A stretch of DNA of 43,598 nt from Aliterella atlantica CENA595 (GTDB taxonomy: Bacteria > Cyanobacteriota > Cyanobacteriia > Cyanobacteriales > Chroococcidiopsidaceae), in NCBI RefSeq assembly GCF_000952155.1, contig NZ_JYON01000038.1, positions 1-43,598 on the forward strand. The letters are read 5' to 3'. Below, piece after piece: positions 8,597 through 17,428 of the stretch. The notes under the pieces are model-generated. The model searched no databases. It saw only the letters and a program-made list of their open reading frames with translations, and was not told the origin of the DNA. The position numbers were made by a program, and so were the translations under genes. The stretch's first letter is position 1; each line of letters opens with the position of its first letter.

Positions 8597-11500
8597 TCAG
8601 CGATTTGAAACTGTTTAATAAATTCTAAAATTTGTCGTCTTCTAAACGCTTTGGCTAGTTGAATAAGGTGAGCCGCAAAGGGCATCCACTGCGGATCGAG
8701 TGTCTGTAGCCTAGCGGCTCGCTCGGCGATCGCTTTCAAGTCACCCATCATTGCCAAATCTAGTAAAACCGACATTTCCTCAACAGAAGGAGCGATCGTT
8801 TGAGCATTGAGTAAGATAGCTTGAGCAGAATCTTTTGGCACACACTTAGCGTCTTCGTAAATCCATTCTAGCTTTAGATAAAGCCCAAGTTGCTTAATTA
8901 GTTCTGCTTCGCGGATTGGTTTTGGTATAAAGTCATTACAACCCACATCTTGGCTTTGCTGTCGATCCATGTCAAATACACTAGCTGAAGTTGCAATGAT
9001 TACAGTTTGCTGTAAATTTGGCTGGGCACGAATTTGATGAGTTGCCTCAAATCCGTCCATCGTAGGCATCGCCAAATCCATCAAGATCGCATCCGGCTGA
9101 AACTGACAAGCCTTTTGCAGCGCTTCTTGTCCGTCGCTCGCTTCAAATATCTGGAATCCAAGCGGTTGTAACAAATTGATTAATATCAAACGATTCGATC
9201 GATCGTCATCTACAACCAAAACTTTTCGGCGCTCGCCTTTAAATCCCCGAATAGAGGGGCGATCGCCAGACGGGAACTGCAGTCCCTGACTAATTTCAAC
9301 AAGCTCTAAATCAAACCAAAAAATGCTGCCTTTTCCTAGAGTGCTCTGGGCGTGAATGTCACTTCCCATCAGTCGAACGAGTTGGCGACCGATCGCTAAT
9401 CCTAATCCAGTTCCTTCAGTTTGCCGACGATGTTCGCCCACTTGCTTAAAGGGTAAAAAGATTTCCTGTAGTTGCTCTTGAGTCATGCCAATGCCAGTAT
9501 CTTCAATGCGAAACCGAATTTTTGTAGGGTATTGAGTGTTTGGCTCAAATGCTCCTAAAGAGCCAACTTGAAGCGTTACTTTGCCTTTATCAGTAAATTT
9601 GACGGCATTCCCCAAAAGATTTAGCAAAACTTGCCGCAATCGTTTCTCATCAGCTTGAACTATTTTTGGCAGGGGCGATAGTGCCTTTTGAGTAAACGAG
9701 ATTCCTTTTTGTTCAGCGCGAATTCTACAAATTGCTACAATTCCTTCTAGAAACTCCGGAAAATAGAAATCATTCAAGTGAAGTTCCATCTTTCGAGCTT
9801 CGATCTTTGATAAATCTAGAATATCATCAATCAACGTTAGCAAATGTTCGCCGCAGCGATGGATAACATTAATTGCATTTTTCTGAGAGTCTGTAAATAC
9901 TTCATTCTTACTCAAAATTTGGCTATAGCCCAAAATACCGTTGAGCGGGGTACGAAGTTCGTGGCTCATGTTTGCCAAAAATTCACTTTTGGCGCGGTTG
10001 GCAGACTGGGCTGTTTCTTCTGCCCGTTGGCGGTCACGAACCTCTTGTCGAAGCTGCACCGTCCGCTCTTCTACTTTTACTTCTAGTGTTTTGCTATAAT
10101 TTTCTAACTGTTCGTGCGATTGCTTCAAGTCAGTGTTAGCGGCTGCCAAATCTTGATAAAGACGTGCATTCTCAATTGAGATAGCAGCCTGAGAGGATAA
10201 AAGTTGTAAAATTTCTATTCGCTCTGCTGTAAAAACACCCGTAGTTAAATTGTTCTCTAGATAAAGAATGCCAATTAGCTTGCCTTGCTGAACGATCGGC
10301 ACGCACAATACAGATTTTGGTTGGTGATGGAGAATATAGCTATCCGTTGTAAAAATATCCTCATGAATTGCGTCATTTAAAACCACATTCTCCTGGGTTT
10401 GCCGGACATAATTGATGATTGATAGCGGTAAGCGCTGGCTTGTTTCTACAGCGATTGATTGTTGAACGACGATCCGATCTCGATTAATACACCCAGTCGC
10501 TTCGATAAAGAGTTTCGAGTCTTTTTCTAAAATTAATATCCCTGTTTCTGCACCTGCATTCTCAAGCAAGATTTGCATCAACGTTGTCAGTAAGTTACTT
10601 AAAAGAATCTCGCCTGACAGAGCTTGCGCTGCTTTCATGGCAGTAGTTAAATCTAGCTTTTTATTACTTTCAGAGTGATTAGTAGTTTGTTGAAAACTTA
10701 TATCCCTTGTTTCACTCTTGACTGAGGTCCTAGCTAGAAATTGAGGATACTTTTCTTCTAGATGCTCAACTTTAGCTTGAGCGCCCCAAACTTGATAAGC
10801 ATAGTGCGCCTTTTGGAAATAGAGTTGGGCGATTGCTACTTTTCCCCACGCTAAATAAAATTTAGCTGCAAGTTCATACGCCAGAGCTTCTTCATTCAGG
10901 TATTCGTTTTCTTTAGCCAAAGCAATAGCTTGGTCGTACAGTTCCATTGATGCTACTTTTTCGCCTAAAACTCGTTGCTTTTCTGCCTCAACTAGATAAA
11001 ATTTATGCAGATAATTCATTGGGGCATGATCCGCCCATCTTTGCATTTTTTCTTGATTAGCTTTTACTTTGTCAACAAGTCCTTTTTGTTCTGGCTGTGG
11101 AGTATCAGGATACACTGCGAGCTTGACTAAAGAATCGTAGAAATAGAAGAGAGGAACATGAGGTGTTGCAACAACTGCATCTAAATAATTCTCTTCTATC
11201 GCAGTATTTTTAATTGCTTCTGAGTAGTTTTCAAATAAATAGCAAAGTAAAAGTTTATTCAAATATATGTATGCAATTGCTGCTTTGTCGTTTGCTTGCT
11301 CGTATAGTGGCAACCCAATCTGCTCGTCGCAGGCTTCACCTTGAAGACGACAGGGATTTTCACTTTTTCCCAGTAAATTTAAGGTAGCCTGCCAATAAAT
11401 TTCGTGATAATTGAGTGCTGTTTTTTGCTTAATTTTATTAATAGCATCTCTGTTGAGTGCCATCTCTCTTTCAAGGGCAGTCAGTTCTTTGCCGCTATAG

Positions 11501-14500
11501 TAAGCGAAATAGGAGTACACCAATAGACCAAAAGCACCAAATTCTAAATCTCCTGTCTCTATGCCGCTAGAGTAAGCTGACATCAAAGGTTCTAAGGTTT
11601 GTCTTAAATGCTCTTTCCAAGGTCGGATAAATATATTGACTATGACGATTGTTTTAGCTTTAATTTCTTGAGTATTTAACTTTGACAGCAGATTTAAAGC
11701 TAATTGACCGAACTGATAACCCGAATCGATATCTCCTACAACTCCGCAAAGCAGAAGACCATAATTAGCATAAGCGCTAGGAGAAACGGAAGCGTTACCA
11801 TATTGGACCGATAAATCTACTTGTTTGCACACTACCAACGGTAGGAGTGTAGGAGCAGCAATATATGCAGGAGCAAAGATACTTGCTAAAAGCCTGATGA
11901 CTGCCAGCTTATAGGGATCGCTCATTTGAGGCAAATCAATCAAATCCTCAATTGGCTGCCCATTCAAAATTGCTGCAGTTCCAGATAGTGCTTGCTTAAT
12001 ATCAGATGGAACTGGATTTTCCGGAAAATTTACCCCCAACAGCTTTAAGATTTGTAGCGCCGTGTTAACCGCTTCTAGTAGTTTGTTCTGCAAGACATGA
12101 GCTTGAATCTGGACTTCATGTACCTTTACTTTGTCAAGTAGAGTTTCAGCGCAGTTTTGTACTATGTCAACGAATCTCTGTATTACTTCAAAGTTACCGT
12201 TCAAATATGCCAACTCTGCTGCTTCAGTATGTAGTGCTAATGCCAGTTCGTACTGATAAGTCCAGCTATCTTTTCCTAACAATCCTATCCCCACTTGCAA
12301 ATATTCTGTAGCTACAGCATAAGCTATTGCGGCTTTGGCTTTTCGTCCAGCAATTAAATTAAGTTTGGCGATTTCAGTTCGTTCTGCTTTACCTGTAACT
12401 AGATCAATTCCTATGTTGAGGTGATCGACAATTTCAAATATCTTTTCTGATAGCGTCTCTGGTAACGTATTTTGCCAAAGCAAACGACCAATTTGCAAGT
12501 GAGTGGCTTGCTTAGAACTATTATTAATTAACGCATATGCTGCTTGTTGTACTCTATCGTGGAGAAATTTAGATTTGAGATCCAGTCTATGAGTGTCCGC
12601 ATCATCTTGCAGTGAAATTTTTACATCAGATGTTACTGAAATTAAACCTCCTTCAATTGCAGGCAATAGATTTTGATAAGTAGTGGCTGGCGATCGCTTA
12701 TAGATAATTGCAAGAGTCTGCAGATCAAACGTATTCCCTACACAAGCTGCCAACTGCAACGTCTGCTGAGTGGATTCAGGTAATTTTTGCAACTTCTGAA
12801 TCATCAATTCTACAACATTATCTGTAATGTCAAGCGCCGCAATTTGGGTAACATCCCATTGCCAGCCAGCTTTACCGACCTTTGATGGAGCCTCGAAGGT
12901 CAATAGGCTTTCCTGATACAGCGTTTTGAGAAATTGATTGACAAAGAATGGATTGCCTGACGTTTTACGCAGGATTAATTCAGCCAATGGTCGGACAGAA
13001 CTTGCATCACTATGAAGCGTGTCAGCAATGAGGTTGCCAATATCTGCAAGGGCTAAAGAAGCTAAAGTAATTTCATAAATGACAACGGCTTTAGCCCGCA
13101 GTGAGCCAAGAGTCATCATTAAAGGATGACTGGGGCTGACTTCATTATCTCGATAAGCTCCAATTAAAAGTAAATAGCCTGTTTCTGCATCGGTCACGAT
13201 CGCATCTAGCAGCTTGAGCGTGGCAAAATCAGCCCATTGCAAATCATCTAGAAAAAGCACCAAAGGGTGTTCTCGCGAACAGAAAACGTGAATAAAGTTT
13301 TGAAAAACAAGATTAAATCGGTTTTGTGCTTCTGTGGGTGCTAAATCTAGAGCGGCGGGTTGCTTGCCTACAATCAATTCTACGTCTGGAACAACATCAA
13401 TGATGACTTGGGCATTGCTGCCTAGAACGGTTGAAAGTTTGGCTCGCCATTGTGTCAGGTGTGTTTCGCTTTCAGTCAGGAGTTGTTTTACTAATGCTTG
13501 AAAAGCATTAATAAGTGCTGAGTAAGGAACATTGCGTTGAAATTGGTCAAATTTGCCGGAGATGAAATATCCTCTAGCACCAACAATAGGTTTGTGGATT
13601 TCATTGACTAACGATGATTTACCAACGCCGGAGTAACCCTTAACCAACATAGCTTCAGTTTTGCCAGCACTGACGCGCTTAAAGGCATTCATTAATAAAT
13701 CAACTTCACGATCGCGCCCGTACAACTTTTCTGGAATTAAAAAGTGGCTAAATAAATCCACCTCTCCTACTTTGAATCGAGAAATAGTGCCAGAGGTTTC
13801 TAGCATTTTTAGACAAATTTCTAAGTCAGCCTTCAGTCCTAGCGCACTTTGATAACGGTCTTCCGCAGTTTTGGCAAGTAACTTCATGACAATATCGGAT
13901 ACTGCCTCAGAAATATCCGCATCGACAAGATGAGGCGGGACTGGCGATCTAGCGATATGGCAGTGCATAATCTCCAACGCATCAGTCGCTTGAAATGGTA
14001 ACTGCCCAGTCAACATCTCATATAAAGTAACACCTAAAGAATAAAAGTCAGCGCGGTAGTCAAGCGATCGATTCATTCTTCCAGTCTGTTCGGGCGCTAT
14101 ATAAGCGAGAGTGCCTGCGAGCAAATTGGCAGAATGACTGATTTGACCTTCTCTCGTTAAGCAAGAGGCAATACTAAAATCAATAATCTGAACTTGCCCC
14201 GTTGTTGGATTAATAATGATGTTATGCGAGTTAATGTTCTTATGAATAATATTTTCTTGATGAAGTTGTGCTAGCGTTGAAGCTAGTTGAATTGCAACTT
14301 GTAAAAAGCAATTCAATTTACAAGGACGACCTGCAAGAAATTTTACTAATGATTCTCCTCCAAAGTCTCTAAAAATCAGAGCTAGCCCATTTTGAGAATT
14401 CTCTAGGCTCAAGGGTTTAATTACTCCATCAATATTTGAGGAGTGGAGAATTTTGAATTCGTGCTTTAATCTTGTGATTTCTTCAGCAGTCGGCTGCTCT

Positions 14501-14616
14501 GATTTCAGTGTTTTGATTAATACAGAGCTAGAATCTACTTCTTTAGAAGCGCGATAAATAACAGTGTTTTCTCCTTCGCAAAAGACTTCTATAAGATTAT
14601 AACCAGCAATATTCAT
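8593..14616 (-). CDS. Giant hybrid: Ser/Thr kinase-like, AAA ATPase, GAF, histidine kinase, receiver
   Basis: A 2007-residue multi-sensor protein of the cyanobacterial AAA-ATPase/kinase hybrid type, first gene of the signalling operon. Order: Ser/Thr kinase-like domain (1-270; K35 of the ATP-binding VLIK, APEQ segment retained); STAND-type ATPase with Walker A GYSGVGKSS (327-335) and Walker B LVLFLDD (452-458); a long helical TPR-like region (about 600-1250); GAF (about 1290-1450); coiled coil; HisKA with H1552 (MSHELRTPLNG); HATPase (NLLGNAVKF, DTGIGM, TGLGLAI); receiver with D1847 (LMDLAMPTMDG); C-terminal helical tail. Oddity: the kinase catalytic-loop Asp is Asn (HKNINSHN, N127) and the metal motif is DFS, so the N-terminal domain is probably a pseudokinase. 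No membrane segments are seen. Its stop overlaps the next start. Confidence 0.93.
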   Translation of the reverse strand: MNIAGYNLIEVFCEGENTVIYRASKEVDSSSVLIKTLKSEQPTAEEITRLKHEFKILHSSNIDGVIKPLSLENSQNGLALIFRDFGGESLVKFLAGRPCKLNCFLQVAIQLASTLAQLHQENIIHKNINSHNIIINPTTGQVQIIDFSIASCLTREGQISHSANLLAGTLAYIAPEQTGRMNRSLDYRADFYSLGVTLYEMLTGQLPFQATDALEIMHCHIARSPVPPHLVDADISEAVSDIVMKLLAKTAEDRYQSALGLKADLEICLKMLETSGTISRFKVGEVDLFSHFLIPEKLYGRDREVDLLMNAFKRVSAGKTEAMLVKGYSGVGKSSLVNEIHKPIVGARGYFISGKFDQFQRNVPYSALINAFQALVKQLLTESETHLTQWRAKLSTVLGSNAQVIIDVVPDVELIVGKQPAALDLAPTEAQNRFNLVFQNFIHVFCSREHPLVLFLDDLQWADFATLKLLDAIVTDAETGYLLLIGAYRDNEVSPSHPLMMTLGSLRAKAVVIYEITLASLALADIGNLIADTLHSDASSVRPLAELILRKTSGNPFFVNQFLKTLYQESLLTFEAPSKVGKAGWQWDVTQIAALDITDNVVELMIQKLQKLPESTQQTLQLAACVGNTFDLQTLAIIYKRSPATTYQNLLPAIEGGLISVTSDVKISLQDDADTHRLDLKSKFLHDRVQQAAYALINNSSKQATHLQIGRLLWQNTLPETLSEKIFEIVDHLNIGIDLVTGKAERTEIAKLNLIAGRKAKAAIAYAVATEYLQVGIGLLGKDSWTYQYELALALHTEAAELAYLNGNFEVIQRFVDIVQNCAETLLDKVKVHEVQIQAHVLQNKLLEAVNTALQILKLLGVNFPENPVPSDIKQALSGTAAILNGQPIEDLIDLPQMSDPYKLAVIRLLASIFAPAYIAAPTLLPLVVCKQVDLSVQYGNASVSPSAYANYGLLLCGVVGDIDSGYQFGQLALNLLSKLNTQEIKAKTIVIVNIFIRPWKEHLRQTLEPLMSAYSSGIETGDLEFGAFGLLVYSYFAYYSGKELTALEREMALNRDAINKIKQKTALNYHEIYWQATLNLLGKSENPCRLQGEACDEQIGLPLYEQANDKAAIAYIYLNKLLLCYLFENYSEAIKNTAIEENYLDAVVATPHVPLFYFYDSLVKLAVYPDTPQPEQKGLVDKVKANQEKMQRWADHAPMNYLHKFYLVEAEKQRVLGEKVASMELYDQAIALAKENEYLNEEALAYELAAKFYLAWGKVAIAQLYFQKAHYAYQVWGAQAKVEHLEEKYPQFLARTSVKSETRDISFQQTTNHSESNKKLDLTTAMKAAQALSGEILLSNLLTTLMQILLENAGAETGILILEKDSKLFIEATGCINRDRIVVQQSIAVETSQRLPLSIINYVRQTQENVVLNDAIHEDIFTTDSYILHHQPKSVLCVPIVQQGKLIGILYLENNLTTGVFTAERIEILQLLSSQAAISIENARLYQDLAAANTDLKQSHEQLENYSKTLEVKVEERTVQLRQEVRDRQRAEETAQSANRAKSEFLANMSHELRTPLNGILGYSQILSKNEVFTDSQKNAINVIHRCGEHLLTLIDDILDLSKIEARKMELHLNDFYFPEFLEGIVAICRIRAEQKGISFTQKALSPLPKIVQADEKRLRQVLLNLLGNAVKFTDKGKVTLQVGSLGAFEPNTQYPTKIRFRIEDTGIGMTQEQLQEIFLPFKQVGEHRRQTEGTGLGLAIGRQLVRLMGSDIHAQSTLGKGSIFWFDLELVEISQGLQFPSGDRPSIRGFKGERRKVLVVDDDRSNRLILINLLQPLGFQIFEASDGQEALQKACQFQPDAILMDLAMPTMDGFEATHQIRAQPNLQQTVIIATSASVFDMDRQQSQDVGCNDFIPKPIREAELIKQLGLYLKLEWIYEDAKCVPKDSAQAILLNAQTIAPSVEEMSVLLDLAMMGDLKAIAERAARLQTLDPQWMPFAAHLIQLAKAFRRRQILEFIKQFQIAE

Positions 14617-14848
14617 ATTAAGATTTTCTGTACTTAGATGATTAAAATATTGAGACTACTAATATATCAATTGTTTTTTATAAGTCTTATCATTACACTA
14701 TTTGTATAAAATTAAACTTAAACTTTCCTTAAAAATTCTCAATACATAATAATAAATTTGTTCGGGTGATTAATTGGATAAAATTCTATATTTCTTCCAC
14801 CATTAAATATTACGCGATCTACTAAAAAGTTGGATTAGTTAAAATGGA
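14617..14848. promoter_or_regulatory. AT-rich divergent promoter region
   Basis: 232 bases, strongly AT-rich, between the signalling operon (leftward) and the small-ORF/Mrr module (rightward). It must hold both promoters; I can assign no exact -10/-35 boxes. Confidence 0.4.
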
Positions 14849-14950
14849 GTGGAGCCTCGAAATACTTTGCAGTACACCCCTTCCGACCAAACTACTTTCT
14901 TTTATTTAGTATGGACTCCTTTAGTAATCTTCTACTGTGCGATCGCCTTC

Positions 14951-15085
14951 ATGGGAATGCCAGTAGCGGTAGCCTGCGCTAAACCAGATGGCGTTTGTCA
15001 TAATCTGCGGGTGATAGCTTTGGAAACTAGAAAGACGGTACTGTTGCCGCAGGTGTGGTGGGATAAGTTAACGAGGAGGCAGTGA
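14951..15085 (+). CDS. Conserved 44-aa small ORF, copy 2
   Basis: The intact-module copy of the ORF at 3724: 44 residues, MGMPVAVACAKPDG to WWDKLTRRQ. The same frame can be extended to a GTG at 14849, but similarity between the copies begins only at the shared GTGCGATCGC just upstream of the chosen ATG, so the divergent upstream part is unlikely to be coding. Its TGA overlaps the ATG of the Mrr-like gene (TGATG), and GAGGAGG lies at its 3' end, implying co-translation. The mostly synonymous differences from copy 1 support a real peptide. No transmembrane segment or known motif is seen; the two Cys are seven residues apart (CAKPDGVC). Confidence 0.55.
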   Translation: MGMPVAVACAKPDGVCHNLRVIALETRKTVLLPQVWWDKLTRRQ

Positions 15086-15846
15086 TGGGGATCTTTGGTT
15101 TCCTGTTTGGGCTTGTTTGCTTGGTTTTGATTGCGTGGGCGATCGCAGCAGTAGGTAATGCCGTTTTTGGTCGCAAGCATCGGCAAAGAAGGCGAACTTC
15201 TGGGCAATCGCCTAATCCTACAGAACAAAAGCGATCGCGGGAAACAACTGCGCCCAGTCTTCCTAGAACGCAAGTTTTGCCTCCACCTAAAGCGATGGTC
15301 GCAGAGCGTTTGCGGAGCATGGTCGTAGAGCATACCGCCGAAGGCATCGCTTTGTTGCAGCCGCCAGCTTCAACGAGGGTTCACCTTAAAAGCAGTAGGC
15401 ATCAACAATATATTCAACAGGCAAACTTTGTACTGGAGCAACTGCGTTCAGGCGGAGTTCAATTGCCCAAAGCGCTCTATATTCTGCGGAAAATGAACTC
15501 CTACGCTTTTGAAGAGTTACTCCTAACCTGCTGTCATGAACGAGGCTGGGACATTGAACATAACTTTAAATATAGCAATGATGGTGGTTTAGACGGACGA
15601 GTAACAATTGCTGGGAGGCTTTATCTAATTCAGGCAAAGCGTTATCGCGGCTATATTAACCCTAAGCATGTCCATGACTTCCACAAAGTTATTCACCAAG
15701 AAAAAGCCTATGGAGGATTTTTTGTTCATAGTGGTAGAACTGAAGAGTTAGCTAACCAATTGCTGCGGGAGTATGGAATCGGTTTACTTAGTGGTCAAAG
15801 CCTGGTTGACTTTGTACTGGGGCAGAGCTTAAAGGTTGTGGGGTAA
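15085..15846 (+). CDS. Membrane-anchored Mrr-like restriction endonuclease domain protein
   Basis: 253 residues. Residues 1-28 form one hydrophobic helix, followed by a very basic juxtamembrane stretch (GRKHRQRRR), so the soluble part probably faces the cytoplasm from the membrane. A proline-rich linker leads to a PD-(D/E)xK nuclease domain of the Mrr family (about 135-250): E143/E144 in AFEELL, D170 in DGGLDG, and the QxK signature as Q183/K185 in IQAKRY. Mrr proteins cleave modified or foreign DNA; a role in defence or in processing incoming DNA at the membrane is inferred. The start is the ATG at 15085 behind GAGGAGG, overlapping the stop of the 44-aa ORF. A truncated paralogue of the pair lies at 3724-3944. 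Confidence 0.82.
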   Translation: MGIFGFLFGLVCLVLIAWAIAAVGNAVFGRKHRQRRRTSGQSPNPTEQKRSRETTAPSLPRTQVLPPPKAMVAERLRSMVVEHTAEGIALLQPPASTRVHLKSSRHQQYIQQANFVLEQLRSGGVQLPKALYILRKMNSYAFEELLLTCCHERGWDIEHNFKYSNDGGLDGRVTIAGRLYLIQAKRYRGYINPKHVHDFHKVIHQEKAYGGFFVHSGRTEELANQLLREYGIGLLSGQSLVDFVLGQSLKVVG

Positions 15847-15889
15847 TTTTACTTTGCTGGTTATGCATTCAAGAGCAGTCAGCCAATGC

Positions 15890-16108
15890 TTACGAACTTT
15901 GGCGATTACCCTTCTCCACTCGCTCGATTGCAGCTCGAGCTTTTTCTAAGGTAACTTCGGCTGAATCAGTAGCATTGATAAAAGCAATACCAGGTCTATT
16001 TTTTAACTCACCGATCAGTTCTTGAGGCGGTCTACCACTGAGGCTAGCTTCCTTGAACTGTTTAACTAATTCATCAGTGCTGAGATTTTTGAGATTATTT
16101 ACGCTCAT
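15890..16108 (-). CDS. Small hypothetical protein (72 aa)
   Basis: Unrecognised 72-residue protein. A predicted helix (STDELVKQFKEASL) is followed by a short Pro-containing segment, a strand-like piece (GIAFINATD) and a charged C-terminal helix (LEKARAAIERVEKG). The start at 16108 has AAGGAG about ten bases upstream. It overlaps by one base (TAATG) the stop of a 59-aa ORF encoded just upstream at 16287, so the two form a small operon. Size, charge and pairing resemble toxin-antitoxin partners, but no family motif supports this. Confidence 0.7.
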   Translation of the reverse strand: MSVNNLKNLSTDELVKQFKEASLSGRPPQELIGELKNRPGIAFINATDSAEVTLEKARAAIERVEKGNRQSS

Positions 16109-16287
16109 TAGATAAATTCTCCTTGGGCATTAATGATAAAAAGGGTCGTATTTTCTGCCAAAGTTGCGCTTCTGGCATGAATATATAGGAAGTCTCCTGT
16201 TATCTCAACCTGGTATACATACCACTGAATTTGAGGCAATCCATTAATTAAATTGCACAGCACATACCATTGTAACTCTGAAGGCAT
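16108..16287 (-). CDS. Small hypothetical protein (59 aa), upstream partner of the 72-aa gene
   Basis: A 59-residue frame starting MPSELQWYVLCN and ending INAQGEFI. It has two Trp-Tyr-Val repeats (QWYVLCN, QWYVYQVE) and alternating hydrophobic residues, suggesting a compact beta protein. Its TAA shares one base with the ATG of the 72-aa gene, an arrangement seldom kept by chance, and an in-frame stop lies a few codons upstream of its ATG. The ribosome site is weak (AATAAG). I do not recognise the family. The beta protein followed by a helical, charged partner is consistent with a toxin-antitoxin-like pair, as inference only. Confidence 0.6.
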   Translation of the reverse strand: MPSELQWYVLCNLINGLPQIQWYVYQVEITGDFLYIHARSATLAENTTLFIINAQGEFI

Positions 16288-16402
16288 TTTCTTATTTGAG
16301 GTAAATGAACTTTATTGATGATATAAATGCTCTACTGGGAAAAGGTAATTATCAAGCACAAATTAGAGGTAGCTCACACTCAAGTTCAATACCTAGTCAT
16401 AT

Positions 16403-17251
16403 TCAGTTCAAGAACCACTCAAAATAACTAATTTCTGGAACTACACCTATTCTTACTGGTAACACCGAAACTCCTAGTCCACGCGATACATATAACCAGG
16501 GCGCACTATCTCGATACCAACCACTAATATAGCGTCCGCTACCATTCGGACGTAAAGGAGTAAAGCCAAATAGTGATATTTGTCCGCCATGAGTGTGCCC
16601 TGATAACATATATTGTGGTTTGTATTGTCTAAGCATTGCTAATTCATCAATTGAAAATAAATCTCGATATGCTGGTGAGTGGGCAAGTAATAAGTGATTC
16701 GGTTGAGGGCGAACACCTTGAAGCGATTTCATTAAATCTGGTTTGCTAGTTAAATCGTCTAATCCCGTAATTAATATAGTGCGATCGCCATAGTTATGTA
16801 AAATACTTTCATTAACTAATAAGCGGCAATTGTAATTAGCATAGATTGCTGTTAAACGTTTGAGGTCAATATCAGCCCAGTATTCCCAATTCCCCATAAC
16901 TGCATACTTAGCTGTTTGCCGATTAAGGCGCGATAAAAAGTGTTCAAATCCATCAAGTTGTTCGGCTTTATCGATTGAATCTCCAGTAAATAATATAATG
17001 TTTGGGTTAAGTTTATTAATTTGTTTGGCAATAAGCTTTGAGCGGTTGTTAAATTTTCTAAGATGTAAATCGCTGATTTGAACAATTTTAAAACTATTAT
17101 TCGCTTCAGCAAATTGCTTATTTAGTTGGTGGTGCGCAACGACAAAACGATTCGGCTCTATAACCAGTCCATAAAAACTTAGTAGACAAAAGCTTGTAAT
17201 AATGGCAAGTAGAATGGGTAAATACTTTCTTCTATTCTTTCTTTTTGACAT
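16403..17251 (-). CDS. Membrane-anchored calcineurin-like metallophosphoesterase
   Basis: 282 residues. The N-terminus has seven basic residues then one hydrophobic helix (about 11-30), so the catalytic domain is anchored at the membrane, probably outside the cytoplasm. Dimetal motifs: DLH (D61, H63), GDS (D91), AHSP (His near 194) and SGHTHGGQ. The third motif, normally GNH(D/E), reads GNWEYW here, with Trp122 replacing His. It resembles the YkuE/YaeI group of phosphoesterases, some of which act on lipid-linked pyrophosphates; the substrate here is unknown. The start is the ATG at 17251, the only one before the basic N-terminus. Confidence 0.85.
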   Translation of the reverse strand: MSKRKNRRKYLPILLAIITSFCLLSFYGLVIEPNRFVVAHHQLNKQFAEANNSFKIVQISDLHLRKFNNRSKLIAKQINKLNPNIILFTGDSIDKAEQLDGFEHFLSRLNRQTAKYAVMGNWEYWADIDLKRLTAIYANYNCRLLVNESILHNYGDRTILITGLDDLTSKPDLMKSLQGVRPQPNHLLLAHSPAYRDLFSIDELAMLRQYKPQYMLSGHTHGGQISLFGFTPLRPNGSGRYISGWYRDSAPWLYVSRGLGVSVLPVRIGVVPEISYFEWFLN

Positions 17252-17428
17252 TAGTATAAATTTATCTAAAAATATTTACTGACACTATCTGACAGCGCTT
17301 GTGTGCCTTACTGGTTCAACATACCTAAAACCGCTTAGATATTCGTCGCATTTAAAGCTTGTTAATTTCGCATTTTAATAAATAACTGTCAGCTTGCTCA
17401 ACTAACTGAAAAAATTAAGTGTATCACA

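Noticed and set aside
14849..14950. GTG-started extension of the 44-aa ORF copy 2
   Set aside because: Not conserved in copy 1, where the upstream sequence is unrelated.
16305..16427. 40-codon plus-strand frame MNFIDDINALLGKG with a GAGGTAA site
   Set aside because: Good ribosome-like site, but the 3' end is antisense to the metallophosphoesterase C-terminus and no protein pattern is evident.
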